Shown here in pieces: positions 1 to 13,619 of a stretch of DNA of 64,000 bases (the first letter of the stretch is position 1; each line of letters opens with the position of its first letter). The translations under genes were made by a program, and so were the position numbers. This DNA is from Pterobdella sp. o SKG-2022. Taxonomy: Eukaryota; Annelida; Clitellata; Hirudinida; Piscicolidae. The stretch spans positions 4,258,804 to 4,322,803 of the forward strand of contig OZ038321.1 of assembly GCA_964035795.1 (NCBI GenBank), written 5' to 3'. The notes under the pieces are model-generated. The model was given only the letters and a program-made list of their open reading frames with translations. It had not been told where the DNA came from and ran no database searches.

Positions 1-600
1 GTACAGATTACTGGACAAACATGCTTGCCAGCTGTTCTGCTGTTGCTCTTCTAGTCTTTTTGATATTTTTCAATACTGTTCAGAGTTTCATAAATTTTTG
101 AATCACAACTGTCTATAAATTGTTTGTTTAAATTTTTTAAATTAATAGTGCTTGGGAATTTATAATTATTTGAACTACTACCGTGCGGGACTCACTTTTT
201 TCAACTAATAAAGCCACTCATTCTTCTACTTTTATGACGAACTTTTCAAAACTTCCTACTTTTCGAACTACTACTGCTCAAATTTATATACTTTTTTAAA
301 CTACCCTTTTCTCTAATTATAAATCATACTTTTTACGCTACTATTTCGTCTGATTATCACCTTTTGCTCACGCTTCAAGTCTCAAAGCATTTGTAAGGTA
401 ATTGTTTTAAAACTGATATCAAGTGGTTGAGTGAAATACTGCACGGTGAACTGTGGGATTTGTAATTAATATAATCAATTTTTTGTGGCAAATATTTAAT
501 AAAAGTTTTTATTTCGAAATAATAAATTACTTTTGAATAATTTTTACGGTTGAAACAAAAAAGAATGGAAATAAATCTTTTTTCCAAGTGCCTCTATAAC
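1..600. other. AT-rich DNA with degenerate short direct repeats, no gene seen
   Basis: No open frame with gene-like features is visible. Between about 170 and 375 the + strand is made of loosely repeated, C/T-rich blocks about 30-35 bases long (variants of a GAACTACTAC...CTTTTT pattern). This looks like a decayed minisatellite. The short open frames here are AT-rich chance frames. Confidence 0.4.
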
Positions 601-639
601 TACAATGCTTTCCCTTCAAGTTCACACTAACCATTAATT

Positions 640-800
640 TAAAAATATAAAAAACTAAAATTAATATAAAAAAAACTGAAATTAACATAGAAAAGACTGA
701 AATTAACATAGAAAAACTCAAAATGATACAATAAAAACTCAAATAAATTATAAAAGGCTGATCTTAATATAGAAAAGACTAGAATTAATTGTTTTTTGAA
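640..800. repeat. Degenerate tandem repeat, about 21-base period
   Basis: Five or more variants of a unit resembling ACTGAAATTAACATAGAAAA follow one another. Two adjacent copies around 675-715 are nearly identical and the outer ones are decayed. This is a simple minisatellite with no coding signal. Confidence 0.5.
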
Positions 801-1920
801 GGATTTACTATATTTTCTTCAATATTGTTTGTTCAAGCTATCCAGCAGATAAAATCTAGTCTCTTTAAATTGAGACTGTTCGTATATACAACGATAAAGA
901 ACTAAATGCCTTTCAATTGATGCGAATATAGAGTAGTTTTAAACTATTATTTTTAGTGTAATTGATATTAATTCGTGTCTAAGCGGCCAATGAAACATTT
1001 CCATTGATTGAACAAACAATAAAATTGATCTTCAATTATATTTTGATCATCCATATTTGCACATCATCTCTTATTTAAGTTTTTTATCAATGAGAAAAAA
1101 AATTTTTCAATTTTTTTGATTTTTTCTATAAATCTTTTAATGGATTTATCAAAAAATCAATGGTTAGTTATAAATTTTGAATCTTTGAAATTTCGTACAA
1201 ATTTGCTTCAAATGATGTAATTCCAATAATAACCTGTTTTGGCGTTAAATTAGTTATGAAGCGCTTGAAACCTTTTAACTTCAGGTCGTTAAAATATTTA
1301 TCAAGTTTTCTAAATTGCAACACAACAATTTCTTTCTCAGCGTTATCGATTAAAACTACACAAAAGGCTTCTATCAAGTTTATTGTGATTAAGTTTGTAG
1401 GAGTTTTGAGTAGAAAAGTTCTAAAATAGACGTAATTCGATGTTCATTCTTATCAGCCGGGTACCTCACAGTCTCAATACACATGTGATAAAAATGCCAC
1501 ATCAGAAAAAAAATTAATCATTCAAAGTTCATTCTAATGTTTAATCGTATTTGTTCAAGGCAATAAAAGAAATTTTTAAATTGTTTGTTATGTTGGAAAA
1601 CACCGTTTAAGCAACATAATGCAAAAATTCTCCCAATCCTATTATGCCTGCTTTCATCGATAATTTCCAGGCTAAATCAAAACTGTTCTCTGTATATAAT
1701 TCCTACTTTGTTTATTAAATTAAATCATTTTATACATATTTTACAAAAAATCCAAGTCAAATTCAAATCCCATCACTAAAAAGCATTATAAGTAACATCA
1801 ATTTACAAACTCCTGATTTCAGTTGTATATTGTATTGGAGTTTTGGCAATAAGTCGCACAGCTGAGTATTAAAAGCATCAGCTATGCCAACATCTTGCCT
1901 CGACCCAACACTCATAGACT
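801..1920. other. Intergenic, nothing recognised
   Basis: AT-rich sequence read on both strands. Short open frames on either strand show no family motif, no signal peptide and no convincing splice context. I see no RNA gene or transposon signature. Confidence 0.4.
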
Positions 1921-1924
1921 TCTT

Positions 1925-2190
1925 ACTGTTATCGCGGACCCAGGGATACTTCAGCTAGCTTTGACGGGTTCTTCAACGTTTCATTCAGGTCTTGACAGTT
2001 CGCATAGTACTTCAATTAGCTTATAACAGTTCTCATAAAGCTTTTTTCAGCTTATAATGTTACTACTTCATTCATCTTTAAAGTTTTTTTCTGTACTTCG
2101 ATTAGTTTTTAACTTTTAATAGTACTCAGCCAGCTCTAATATTTCTCACAAGATTCAATCAGCTCCAACAGGTTCTATAATAATAACAGA
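1925..2190. repeat. Degenerate minisatellite with TACTTCAATTAGCT core
   Basis: The pattern TACTTCA(A/G)TTAGCTT...ACAGTTCTCAT recurs about six times with a spacing of roughly 35-45 bases and many substitutions. It sits in otherwise featureless intergenic DNA. The copies are too diverged for a reliable period by eye. Confidence 0.4.
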
Positions 2191-2199
2191 AGGTCGAAT

Positions 2200-3597
2200 G
2201 GTATTCCAGTGAATGGAGAGTACTGTTGGCTGGTTGATAACAGTCTTTTTTGATCTTGTGTAGTTTCAACTGCGTAAGAAAATTTTTTAATTGTTTGAAG
2301 TTTTTATAAAATTTTTCATTTCCAAGTTTTTGAATTTTTTTTAGTGAAGTTTAATACAGATTTTAAAGTCAAATTATAGAAAATCGAATTTTAAAACGTT
2401 TAATTGTATGACTTTAAAAATTTTTAATTATATGTTGAAGATTTTTATCGTTTAAGTAGTCAATATAAATTAGCGAGTCTCGTTAAGATAATAAGTTTTG
2501 CATTTAAACTTGTTTAAAAAGTTTTTTACACGGTATCAATTACATATACTGATTTCCCATAATATCCTTAAAAACCAAACCAAACTTCAACAGAAAGTAA
2601 CTGAAAACTTTTAAATCTCCTACTTAAACATTACGATAGTAATAAAAATCTTTTACCATCTCTCGGGTTTAACATTATCCAGAGTCGAGATAAGACACCA
2701 CACACCACGTTCTTCACAAAGAACCAAGGATAACTAGGCTAGATTAAATGCAATTGTATTATTACTTATTAAAATGTAAACCTCTTCAGAATTACATAAT
2801 TTATAGTTTTTCAAACGAGTAGAGGCTTTTAAGAGGCTTGGGTTTATATATATCTACTTTTATCTATATTAGAACGTAGTTTATGAAGTGCGTTTAGAAC
2901 ACATATACACTGTGTCAATATCTCCGTATATACTGCTTGTAGAAGTGTTTAATTTACATGTGAAAATTCTGCGTGCATTAAGTTTTTGCTCACTATTTAA
3001 TACTAAAAATCATTTTAAAAAAGTTAATGCACGAAACAGGAGGTTAAAACTTACCCTGTTGGTATATTTTACCAAACATAACTGTATAGTTAGGCTCAGC
3101 CACTGCGGGTGGTAAAGATTTCGGTAGAAGCCTATTTGAAGTGATCAAACACACAATGTTTACCCACGTCTATACCTGTACTTTCCCTGGGTCAATAAAT
3201 ATTAAATTCTCCGATCACAACTGAGTTTAACTAATAAATTTGAATCATTCTTTCAATTTTTTGTTGTAATTTTATTATAACTAATCATAGTTGAAGATAA
3301 TTCTATTTTTTATTGTGTATTTTTATTGCATTTCTAAAATGTACATCTCAGCCCACCCTCGTAACAAAGTAAATATAGGCGTAATTTGAGTATATCAAGT
3401 ATTTGTAAACGAAAGGACATATGTTTCCATGATTTTCCATGAATAATTCTCATAATTTTTTATTTCAGTTTGAGAAAAATAAAGTTTGATAAAGAAATTA
3501 ATTGTGTTGAAAGATGATTTTTAATATTAAATTTATAATAATAAAGAACACAAGAAAGATCAAATAAGATGAAACATACTAATAATACAAAAAAAAA
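2200..3597. other. Intergenic, nothing recognised
   Basis: No coding family, RNA gene or repeat could be supported. The frame at 2888-3115 (+) has no recognisable domain and ordinary AT-rich composition, so I do not call it a gene. Confidence 0.4.
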
Positions 3598-5089
<1,492 letters not shown>

Positions 5090-5252
5090 ATATGATATAA
5101 TATAATATAATATAATATAATATAATATAATATAATATAATATAATATAATATAATATAATATAATATAATATAATATAATATAATATAATATAATATAA
5201 TATAATATAATATAATATAATATAATATACTATAATATAATATAATATAATC
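5090..5252. repeat. (TATAA)n pentanucleotide array
   Basis: About 32 nearly perfect copies of the pentamer ATAAT/TATAA, with one substitution near 5229. A shorter stretch of the same pentamer reappears at about 5283-5310, immediately before the LINE, separated by some 30 bases of other sequence. The LINE may therefore have inserted into or beside the array. Confidence 0.95.
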
Positions 5253-5319
5253 TTTCAGAGACATTGTGTTTTTTTATTAGTTATATTATAATATAATATA
5301 ATTTATTATAATAAAACAC

Positions 5320-5900
5320 TACTGTGAAGAGTTGGTGAGGAGGGAGGTTGGTATTTGCTGCATCCAAGAAGTGAGGTGGAGAGGCATGGGTTCAAAGTTT
5401 GTAAGTAGCTCAGGTAGAAGGTTCAAACTATGGTGGTCTGGTAATGAAGATAAGATAGGTGGTGTAGGATTATTAGTTAGAGAGATTTATGTATGAATGT
5501 TGTGTAAATAAATAGGATATGAGATAGGGTAATGGTAGTGGTAATTATTTTTGGTAAAAAGGTAGTAAGAATTGTTTGCGTTTATGCCCCACAATGTGGA
5601 AGATCAAAGAAGTTTTATGAGGAAATAGCATAAGGGTGTGAAATGTAAAATGAAAATGAAGTCTTGATTTGCTTAGGAGATTTTAATGGACACATTGGCA
5701 AAAAGGTTCATGGTTTTGGCGGTGTTCATGGAGGTTTCGGAATAGGCAAGAAAAACTTGGAGGGTATATTGCTCTTAGAATTTTGTGTTGAAAAGGATCT
5801 GTGTGTGGGTAATAGTTGGTTCAAGAAAAAGGATAGTAGGAAGATAACTCTTAATGGGGGGTGTAGTGAACAGAGATTGACTTTGTGTTGATGAAGAGGC
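5320..5900 (+). pseudogene. LINE endonuclease domain, frame-broken
   Basis: Conceptual translation gives an endonuclease/exonuclease/phosphatase-fold nuclease. The N-terminal catalytic Glu motif is CIQEVRWRG, and the downstream DNA-binding/catalytic Asp-Asn motif is CLGDFNGHIG. An early stop after the VGLLVRE segment (about 5490) and another near 5530 interrupt it, and the usual upstream start is not preserved. In intact elements this enzyme nicks target DNA so that reverse transcription can be primed there. It is continuous with the reverse transcriptase below. Confidence 0.8.
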
Positions 5901-6341
5901 AGAGGGAGTTTCTGATGGATGTAAAGGTAATTGGAGATGAGCTTCAGCATAAGCTTCTGAAGGTAGTCTTAGAAAGAAGGTGGCTTAAAAATGCCTGAAA
6001 TAGCTGTGCTAAAAAGGAATATCACACAAAAGTGTGAAAACTTGAACGAAGATATCAAAACAAAATTTTTAGAAAAAATGGAGGTTTTATATGAGAAATG
6101 CGATGAACAAAATGCATGGTTAAGATATTAGTCTTCCGTTCTTAAAGATGCTGAAAAAGGGTGTGGTACGAGTAAAGGTAGGCCTCAGCACGGTGAAACT
6201 TGGTGGTGGAATCAAGATGTGCAAAAAGCTATCTCAGAAAAGAAGAAAAGTTTTCAGAGGTGGAAGCAACTACCATCGGCTTAAAATAAATCTTGCTATC
6301 TCTCTGACAAAAAGAAAGCCAAAAGAGTTGTTGCTGAAGCA

Positions 6342-7265
6342 ATGAAGAATGAGGCGGTGAAAGAGATGGAGAAGATACGGAATAACAGAAATGTCGCATT
6401 CCGTAGAATGAGAATGATGAAGAAAGAAGCAAAGGACTTAGCAGGTAATAATTGTATTAAAGATGAAAATGGGAAAATTGTATTTACCGAGGATAGTCGG
6501 AAGAGAGTGTGGAAGGAGCACATGGAGGCCATCATGAATGAAGAGAATTCATGGAATAGAATGGTGAATGTAGAAGGGGTTGAAGGTCCCATGGAACCAT
6601 TTGCTATGAACGAAATGGAAAGAGCGCTAGGAATCATGAAGAATGGCAAGGCCAGTGGTACAACTGGAATTGTCAAGAAGCACCTAGCTGCTTCTCCAGA
6701 TGGTAAGCAAGTTATTTTGCAAATAGCAAATGAAATTCTCAATGGAAGAGATATGCCTCATGATTGGAAGATTAGTAAAGTTGTTCCTATTTATAAAAAG
6801 AAAGGTAAAGTTATGGACTGTGCAAGCTATCGAGGTGTAAAGCTTTTAAAGCATGGTATGAAAGTGGTGAAAAGGTTGCTGGAAAAGAGGTTAAGAAGGT
6901 TAGTGAAAGTTGACCAAATGCAATTTGGTTTTATGCCTGGCAGAAGCACAGTGGACGCTATTTTTATTTTTAGGAAAATGCAGGAAAGCTACCTTGAGAA
7001 GAATAGGAAGCTTTTTATCTGTTTTGTTGATTTGAAGAAGGCTTTTGATCGGGTGCCAAGAAAGGTGATTGAATCGGCGCTGAGAAAGAAGTTGGTACTG
7101 GAAAGGTTGGTTCAAGCAGTAATGTCGATATACAAAGGAACAAAAACGCGGGTTAAGGTTGGAGGTGGACATTCGGAAGAAATTGATGTTGGTGTAGGTG
7201 TCCATCAAGGATTGGTTCTCTCGCCGTTTTTGTTTTCAATAGTGCTAGACGTATTGTCGGAATGA
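6342..7265 (+). pseudogene. LINE reverse transcriptase, truncated before the catalytic YADD box
   Basis: This 307-codon open stretch carries RT motifs in order: VPIYKKKGKVMDCASYRGV, the fingers motif QFGFMPGRSTVDAIF, the first catalytic Asp motif CFVDLKKAFDRVP, and GVHQGLVLSPFLFSIVLD. It then runs into a stop at 7263. The next conserved block should be the YADD-type box followed by DLVLMAET. Bases 7262-7285 encode DLVLMAET in a different frame, so a small deletion removed the first part of the box and shifted the frame. Without the catalytic Asp pair the enzyme cannot be active. The flanking C-terminal coding resumes in other frames (7300-7380 and 7531-8220). Confidence 0.85.
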
Positions 7266-8235
7266 TTTGGTTTTGATGGCAGAGACTATGAAAAACTAGA
7301 AGCACAATTCATCCGTTGGAAGGCAGCCTTCAAAGAGAAAGGATTGAAGGTTAACCTGGGTAAGACAAAGGTCATGGAGATTAGTGGTGGTGGTGGGGTT
7401 GTTGTCTTGGCTAGGATTAATCCATGTGGTGTGTGTGTGGTAAAAGGGCTAAGGTAAATTGTGTGAGGTGCAAGACATGTAAGAAGTGGATTCATGCGCG
7501 TTTTGCTAGAGTAAAGAGAGTTTTCGTAGGATGAATGGATATTTTGAATGTAAGGTTTGTATGAATGGTGCAAATGTGGAATGTAAGAATGCTCCAAATA
7601 GTTGTTTAGGTGAGTTGGAGGGGGTAAATAGTTATTGTTATTTAGGAGACAATGTGAATGGTGAAGGAGGAAGTGAGCTAGCTGTTACACGAAGAATCGG
7701 GCTTGGCTGGAAGGCATTAAACAGTGTGTCTTTTATGTTATGTGGTAAAAGACACACATGGAATATTGAAAGACAAATTTATAGGACATGTGTGAGACCT
7801 GTCATGACATATGGCTCGAAAACCTGGGTAGTAAAATCCGTTGAGAGTATTTTGAAAGAGCAGAAAAACGGATGCTTAGAATGATGTGTGGTGTGAGTAC
7901 AAAGGAGTTGATGGTTAGATTGGGGTTGGATTGTACGATCGTTGAAGTGGTGAGGCAAGGGAGTTTGAGATGGCTGGGTCATGTAGTAAGGAAAGAGGAT
8001 GACGACTGTGTCAAACAGGCGTGGAGGTTTGAGGTTTAAGGTAGTAGAGGAAGGGGAAGGCCAAGGTTAACCTGGAAAAGGATGATGGAAAACCTTTGTC
8101 GTGGAGTTGGATTAGTTCTTGAAGATGCCTATGACAGGATGAAACGGAGGGAAAGGATTAGGTCATGGAAAGAAGTCAGTGACCTCTTGGAAAAGGGAAA
8201 GATGCTGACTATAATAAAATGATGATGATGACTAC

Positions 8236-8629
8236 AGTATAATATTTTCTGTTTTTCTCTTGGATGAAATATTTCCTATGCGAGCATTATCAATAACTAT
8301 TAGATACGCATTTTCAACACGTTCATTATTATTATATTAACATTTATTCTCATGAACATCACTGGATGATGTGAGTTCAAATCACGAGAAACTTTGTGAC
8401 GTTGTGTTTTAATGTAGGTGCTCTTGTTAAACGATGTTTTTTAGTTTCTTTTAATAATTTTTTTTCATTATTTAACTCATAATAATTTTTTTTGAAGGAT
8501 ATTTTCTTTGTTTTTTTTGATAACCATTTACTTTTATTTAACTTACTAATAATTTCTTTTGAGCTTTTATAAAAGTTTAAATGCATTCTAGTGATCTTTT
8601 CCAACAACTTTATATTTATTATAAGAAAA
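8236..8629. other. Intergenic, nothing recognised
   Basis: AT-rich flank of the LINE. A Lys-rich - strand frame at 8377-8607 has no domain and reflects A-rich composition. Confidence 0.4.
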
Positions 8630-10110
8630 GATTTCTTTTTTTATTATTATTATTATTGATTTTATTATTGTTATTACTATTTTTAATCTTGTTATTTTCT
8701 TTTATATGTATTTTTTTTTGCAATAAGTCTTTTTTTAGTATTTTTTATGTATTTTTCTAGAATATACTTTTATTTTTATTTTTCACAAAATACTGTTTTT
8801 TCATGATTTTTATTATTGTTATTATTATTTTGTTGTTTTTTTATCTTATTTTTGTTGTTATTACAATTATCATTATCTGTAATGGTTATTATTTCTCATG
8901 ATTATTATAAATAGTTTCATCATAAATACTGTTAATATTTGTTTTTATTATTTTTATTATTATTGTTGTTATTCTTATAATAATTTCTACTTATACCATC
9001 ATTGTTATTTTCACTATTATCATCACAAAATATATTCCTATCCATATTATTATTCCCAATCGCTTACATTCACAATATTCTCTCTACTCCCCTCTACTTG
9101 TTTTCACTATCTCTTCACAAAACATTTCTTGTTCCAATATTTGCTTACACCCAGCCAGCAAACAACGCGACCACACATTTTTCTACGCAACCTTGGAATT
9201 TCTCCAATCAAAATTCTTCCAATTTATTTAATATTTCATTGTGAGGGTGTATTGGAGATAGAGTTTTTCAGTGGTTTTTTGGATGGTTCTGATTTAGTTT
9301 TTTTAGATTTGAGTTTGGTTTTTTGTTTTTTGTCTTGAATAGTTTCGATTGATTTTTGTTAGATTGAACGTATTGTTGTTGCTAGTTTTATTTCAAGTAA
9401 AACCGTTTTAGTCTGTTTCAATGGTCATTCATCATTTTTGGTTGAAAATTTCTCATAATATCAAGGATAAAAATGACATGAAAATTTTTTAGTATTTTTT
9501 GGTATCAAAATAATAACGATTCTCATTGTATTGTATTGTTATTGTATTGTATTTTCTATCCCTGAATTGCAGTGTTGTATTGTACCACATTGTTACTTTG
9601 TATTGTATTAATTTTGGAGTATTTAATTATTGCTTTGGTATATTATTGTATTATCATTGTATTTTATTTCTTTTTTTGTATTATTTTGTATTTTGGTGTA
9701 ATTTATCAATAATAAGAATTGTCATTTCTATAACTTCAAAATAAAAACTGAAGCGCATATTAATTTTTGGAATTCAGTTGAATACATTGTATATAATTTC
9801 ATTTTTTAGATATCTATTAAAAAATTGAATTTTATAATTTTTTACTTTTCTACATTGTTTTGTATATCTGTATTGTAATGTGGTGTTGTTTTTTGTGTTT
9901 ACATTTTTTATTTTGGGTTCTAATTTTTGTTCTGTTTCATTGTGATGTATTGTTTCTTGTATTATTATATTTTATTTTTTGTATTGTTGCTTTTTTTATA
10001 TTGTTATATTGTTTGTTATTTTTATTGTATTGTTGTATTTTTATATTTTTTATTTTTGTTTTTTGTATTGTTGTACTGTATTATATTACTTTCTAGTATT
10101 GAACTCTTGT
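8630..10110. repeat. T-rich low-complexity block with degenerate TTGTA/TTATT repeats
   Basis: The + strand is strongly T-rich for about 1.5 kb. From 8635 to 9010 it is mostly (TTATTAT) variants. From 9520 to 9700 and 9850 to 10095 it is variants of TTGTATTGTA. Long hydrophobic Phe/Leu/Tyr/Cys frames here are products of this composition. The complementary A-rich pattern (ACAATACAATACAAT) appears at about 23280-23530, so this repeat occurs in both orientations in the window. Confidence 0.7.
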
Positions 10111-12339
10111 ACACTGTTTTAATTGAGATATACTTTAAATTTTTTAGCAAAATAATTTACTCACTTTCTAAGTAAACTTTTACAATAAAAATTGTATTTT
10201 CAGATTAAACAAAGACTTTAAAAAAATTTTAATGTAGTTCCACAACTTTCTATAAGCGCAACTTTTTTTAATACATAAACATTAATATCAACATATCAAT
10301 TCAATACACGTTATACAAAAACAAAGGAGCAAATAGAGTAGACTTCATAATGAAGTGCATATGCCAAGATTTGTACACTGTAAAATTTACTCAGTTCCTT
10401 TCTTATCTGAAATTGTTTACAGAAATGTTTGCCCGGTGAGAAACGAGGAGTGGGTGTGAGATGGTGATAGAGACAAGTTTCATAAAAAAAACTTGAATTT
10501 ATTTATCGCTTTCAATACTTTTATCAACAAGAGTTGTTTTCAAATCTTTCAGTGCGTTGATAAAAGGTTTTGTTTTGCTGTGTTAAACAGGTGGGAAACA
10601 CATACCGAGATGAAATTTAGATTTGAAAAATAAATCAGCTTGGAATTAAGAGTTAGATTTGGTGAAAGTATTATTGAGTTTTTATAAGTACTTGCATTTT
10701 TTTTTGGGTTACATAGGTTAAAAAATCAGTGTTTTGGTTATTTATTTTCAAACTAAACCTACATTAATAAAATTTTCTAATGATAATATACAAAGAAACA
10801 ATAATTCTTTTATAGAAAATACTCAAAAGCTATTTCAAATTCACTTTCAAAAACAAAATTTATTTTTCTCTCGCTAGGATGAAATTCAAATTGCAAGTCA
10901 CAGTTTCATAAGGTGTTCATATAATAAGCAATGTGAACAACTAGACAATATACATATCGCCTAAATTTTTCAACTTAGTTGAAACTTCATTTTTATTGAT
11001 TAGCTATCTATCGTAAATTACTTGTTTCTCTAACTTTTGTTACAATATTTCTCTCAATAATGTGAGTTCGACTAACGAAAAGCTTGATGAATTTCTTAAT
11101 TTCAATTATGCTCGTTCTAATGCCATCGTTTTTTTTTTGCAAAAATACATCAAAAAAAAAAGTCCCAAATATAACTACATCGATTAGTTGGGAGAAAATG
11201 ACAACATTCCATGTGAAAAAATCTACAAGGCGTTGGAAGATCGGAACGTTTGGAGAGAAATTGTTAAATGAACCCGGGAAACTCACTCGGTTTGATGATG
11301 ATACAAGGTTTAATATTATGCAAGAGTTGAACCGGGTACCTTTGGATTGCCAGTCTGAAGTTTGAATGTATAAATGTATTGAGAAGTAGTTTACTTTTTG
11401 TTATTGTAGAAAAAATTAAAAAATAACACCAATATCTGAAATTTTTTTTTTAAACTTCAAATTTAGTTTTAATTATATTTAGTCTTTAAAGTTGGAGATT
11501 TTAAAAAAATCGTTTGCTTTTTTAAAAATTAAGTTTTTCACTAATTTCAAATTCATTAAAAATCTAAAAAAACCCGTATGATCAACAAATTCTTCTGTAA
11601 TTTTCGAAACAAATTGCAGTCCAATCTTTCTTGTACTTTTCGTTGAATCATTGTACATCATCACTTCATCTATCTATTTAACTAATGATTAGTTTTAAAT
11701 AAAATTTATTCCCATTTCATTGCTCATTTTTCAATAAATCTCAAAAATAAAATTCATTCCAGTTTCAATTCTTTTTTTTAATAATCTAGTTAATCATCAA
11801 GAAAAGAGGTGTAGAACAGAAAAATGCATAGATGTAGTTATACAACACAAATTGGTATTCCTACACATCCTGTAATTTAAGTTTTATTTTGCATAATACT
11901 TATCATTATTACAGAATTCCCATTTAATTTCACTTTTATCTTTAATGCTGACTTCGATATATTGATTTTTATTTGAGAAGTTATTTATCTTTCATTGCAT
12001 TTTGCAATTATTTTGAAATTCAATTTGATAGTTAATTAAGTTCATTAAGAGAACCATTGAAAAAAAGTTATTTTTATATTTACCTTTCACACTTAATATC
12101 AGTATTTGAAAAAATAGGAATAACATGTCTCCAAAACTAAATTTTAATATTTAAAAACAAAAGCTGCAGGTGAAGGAAGCAAAACTTCATGAACCGTCTC
12201 ATAATCCTGTGAACAACCATCGTACCTCACATTTGCTTGTCTTGGGTCAGCAATACAATTTTGATGGGTATTAAAAAAGCACTTTGCATTTTTTAATAGA
12301 ATTTACTAAAAAACTGGTGTATAATTGTTTCTACTACAA
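10111..12339. other. Intergenic, no supportable gene
   Basis: The only stretch with less biased composition is 11160-11365. On the + strand it reads LGENDNIPCEKIYKALEDRN followed by VWREIVK and a stop, flanked by a second open frame (11084-11365). That phrase is loosely like LINE C-termini, but too short and unsupported to call. Nothing else was recognised. Confidence 0.35.
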
Positions 12340-12605
12340 ATCATGAACATCCTAGGAGCAAACAACATGATATATTTACTAAATGTTCCTACTACTAACT
12401 TTCAACACACAGTGAATAACCATTATGAATATAAATAATATAGGTTCTCACTACTCCTGAACACACTAGGAAAAAATACTATAATAATAACAATCAACCC
12501 ACCTCTCCCCCATTACACAGTGAACAAGTAATATTACGATAATAACCAAAGGTTTTTACCACCGCAACACACAGTGAACAACCACCCTGACGATAATTAA
12601 TACAG
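12340..12605. repeat. Degenerate A/C-rich tandem repeat with CACACAGTGAACAACCA core
   Basis: The phrase ACACAGTGAA(C/T)AA recurs at about 12408, 12516 and 12569, with related decayed blocks (CCTGTGAACAACCAT near 12208) upstream. Between them are gATAATAA and AGGTTTT/AGGTTCT blocks. Spacing is roughly 55-110 bases and the unit is too diverged to define. G is scarce on the + strand. Confidence 0.45.
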
Positions 12606-12895
12606 AGGGGAAACCACATTGGACATGATTAAGGTTACGTAAGAGAAGATCAGTGATGTGTCTTTGTGTCTCGTAATAAACTGCATAGATACAAGTATTA
12701 TGAACTATTGGAGGGTTGTATTGAAGGTTTATTATGGTCTTTAGTAGTGTGAGGGTAGATTTGTATTAGAGGATGCGTTTGTGTTTAATGGAATGCTTTG
12801 TAGTGTTGTGTTTTTAGGTTGAATAAAAAAATAAGAATTATGATTTTTTTATTAATTTGATTATTATTAACAATAAGGATAATAATACAATTATG

Positions 12896-13006
<111 letters not shown>

Positions 13007-13218
13007 GTAACAATTTATAATAACAAAAATAATTATAATCTGTAAGCCGCATTGGTCAACATGGACAATTATCACATAGAGATGTGCTGATCCTTTGATT
13101 ACAGTCATTACTTCATATATTTACTATCACATATGTATATAACAATCTTTCGTTATAATGCCTTTGAGTCTTATTTTGGGTCACTTTTTAGTGATTTTGA
13201 TTAATTTATTTTTTTATT

Positions 13219-13415
<197 letters not shown>

Positions 13416-13619
13416 AATTACCGTCGTTGTTTTTATTGTTGTAATTATTATTTTTTTAAATTTTCATTATTATTATTGTTTCTGTTGTTATTATTATTGT
13501 TTATATTATTATTTTTTCACAATATTTTTGTTAATATCTTATTCATTATTAACTTTTTTTACACGTTCATTAAGAAGATTTTTTGGCGAGGAGTATTTAA
13601 ACAGCGGGGTACGGTAGGG

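Larger units (their letters stand above)
5315..8235 (+). mobile_element. Non-LTR retrotransposon (RTE/BovB-like LINE), nearly full-length but inactivated
   Basis: One element on the + strand, read through several frame breaks. In order: an apurinic-type endonuclease (CIQEVRWRG near 5355-5385; ICLGDFNGHIG near 5667-5700), a reverse transcriptase (about 6750-7265), a Cys/His zinc-binding segment (PCGVC...CKTCKKWIH...CKVC, about 7410-7570), and a C-terminal domain (RPVMTYGSKTW near 7795-7830; LRWLGHVVRKED near 7965-8000; RGRGRPRLTWKRMME near 8045-8090). It ends in GATGATGATGA at 8219-8230, the kind of short tandem tail RTE elements carry. Stop codons and frameshifts break the endonuclease and the C-terminal half, so the copy is dead. 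RTE/BovB assignment rests on the GFMPGRSTVDAIF and VDLKKAFDRVPR motifs and domain order; a related clade is possible. Confidence 0.9.

Noticed and set aside
11084..11365. Frame ending LTRFDDDTRFNIMQELNRVP, possibly an exon or LINE C-terminus
   Set aside because: Composition is less biased than its surroundings, but no family motif, acceptor or second copy could be found.
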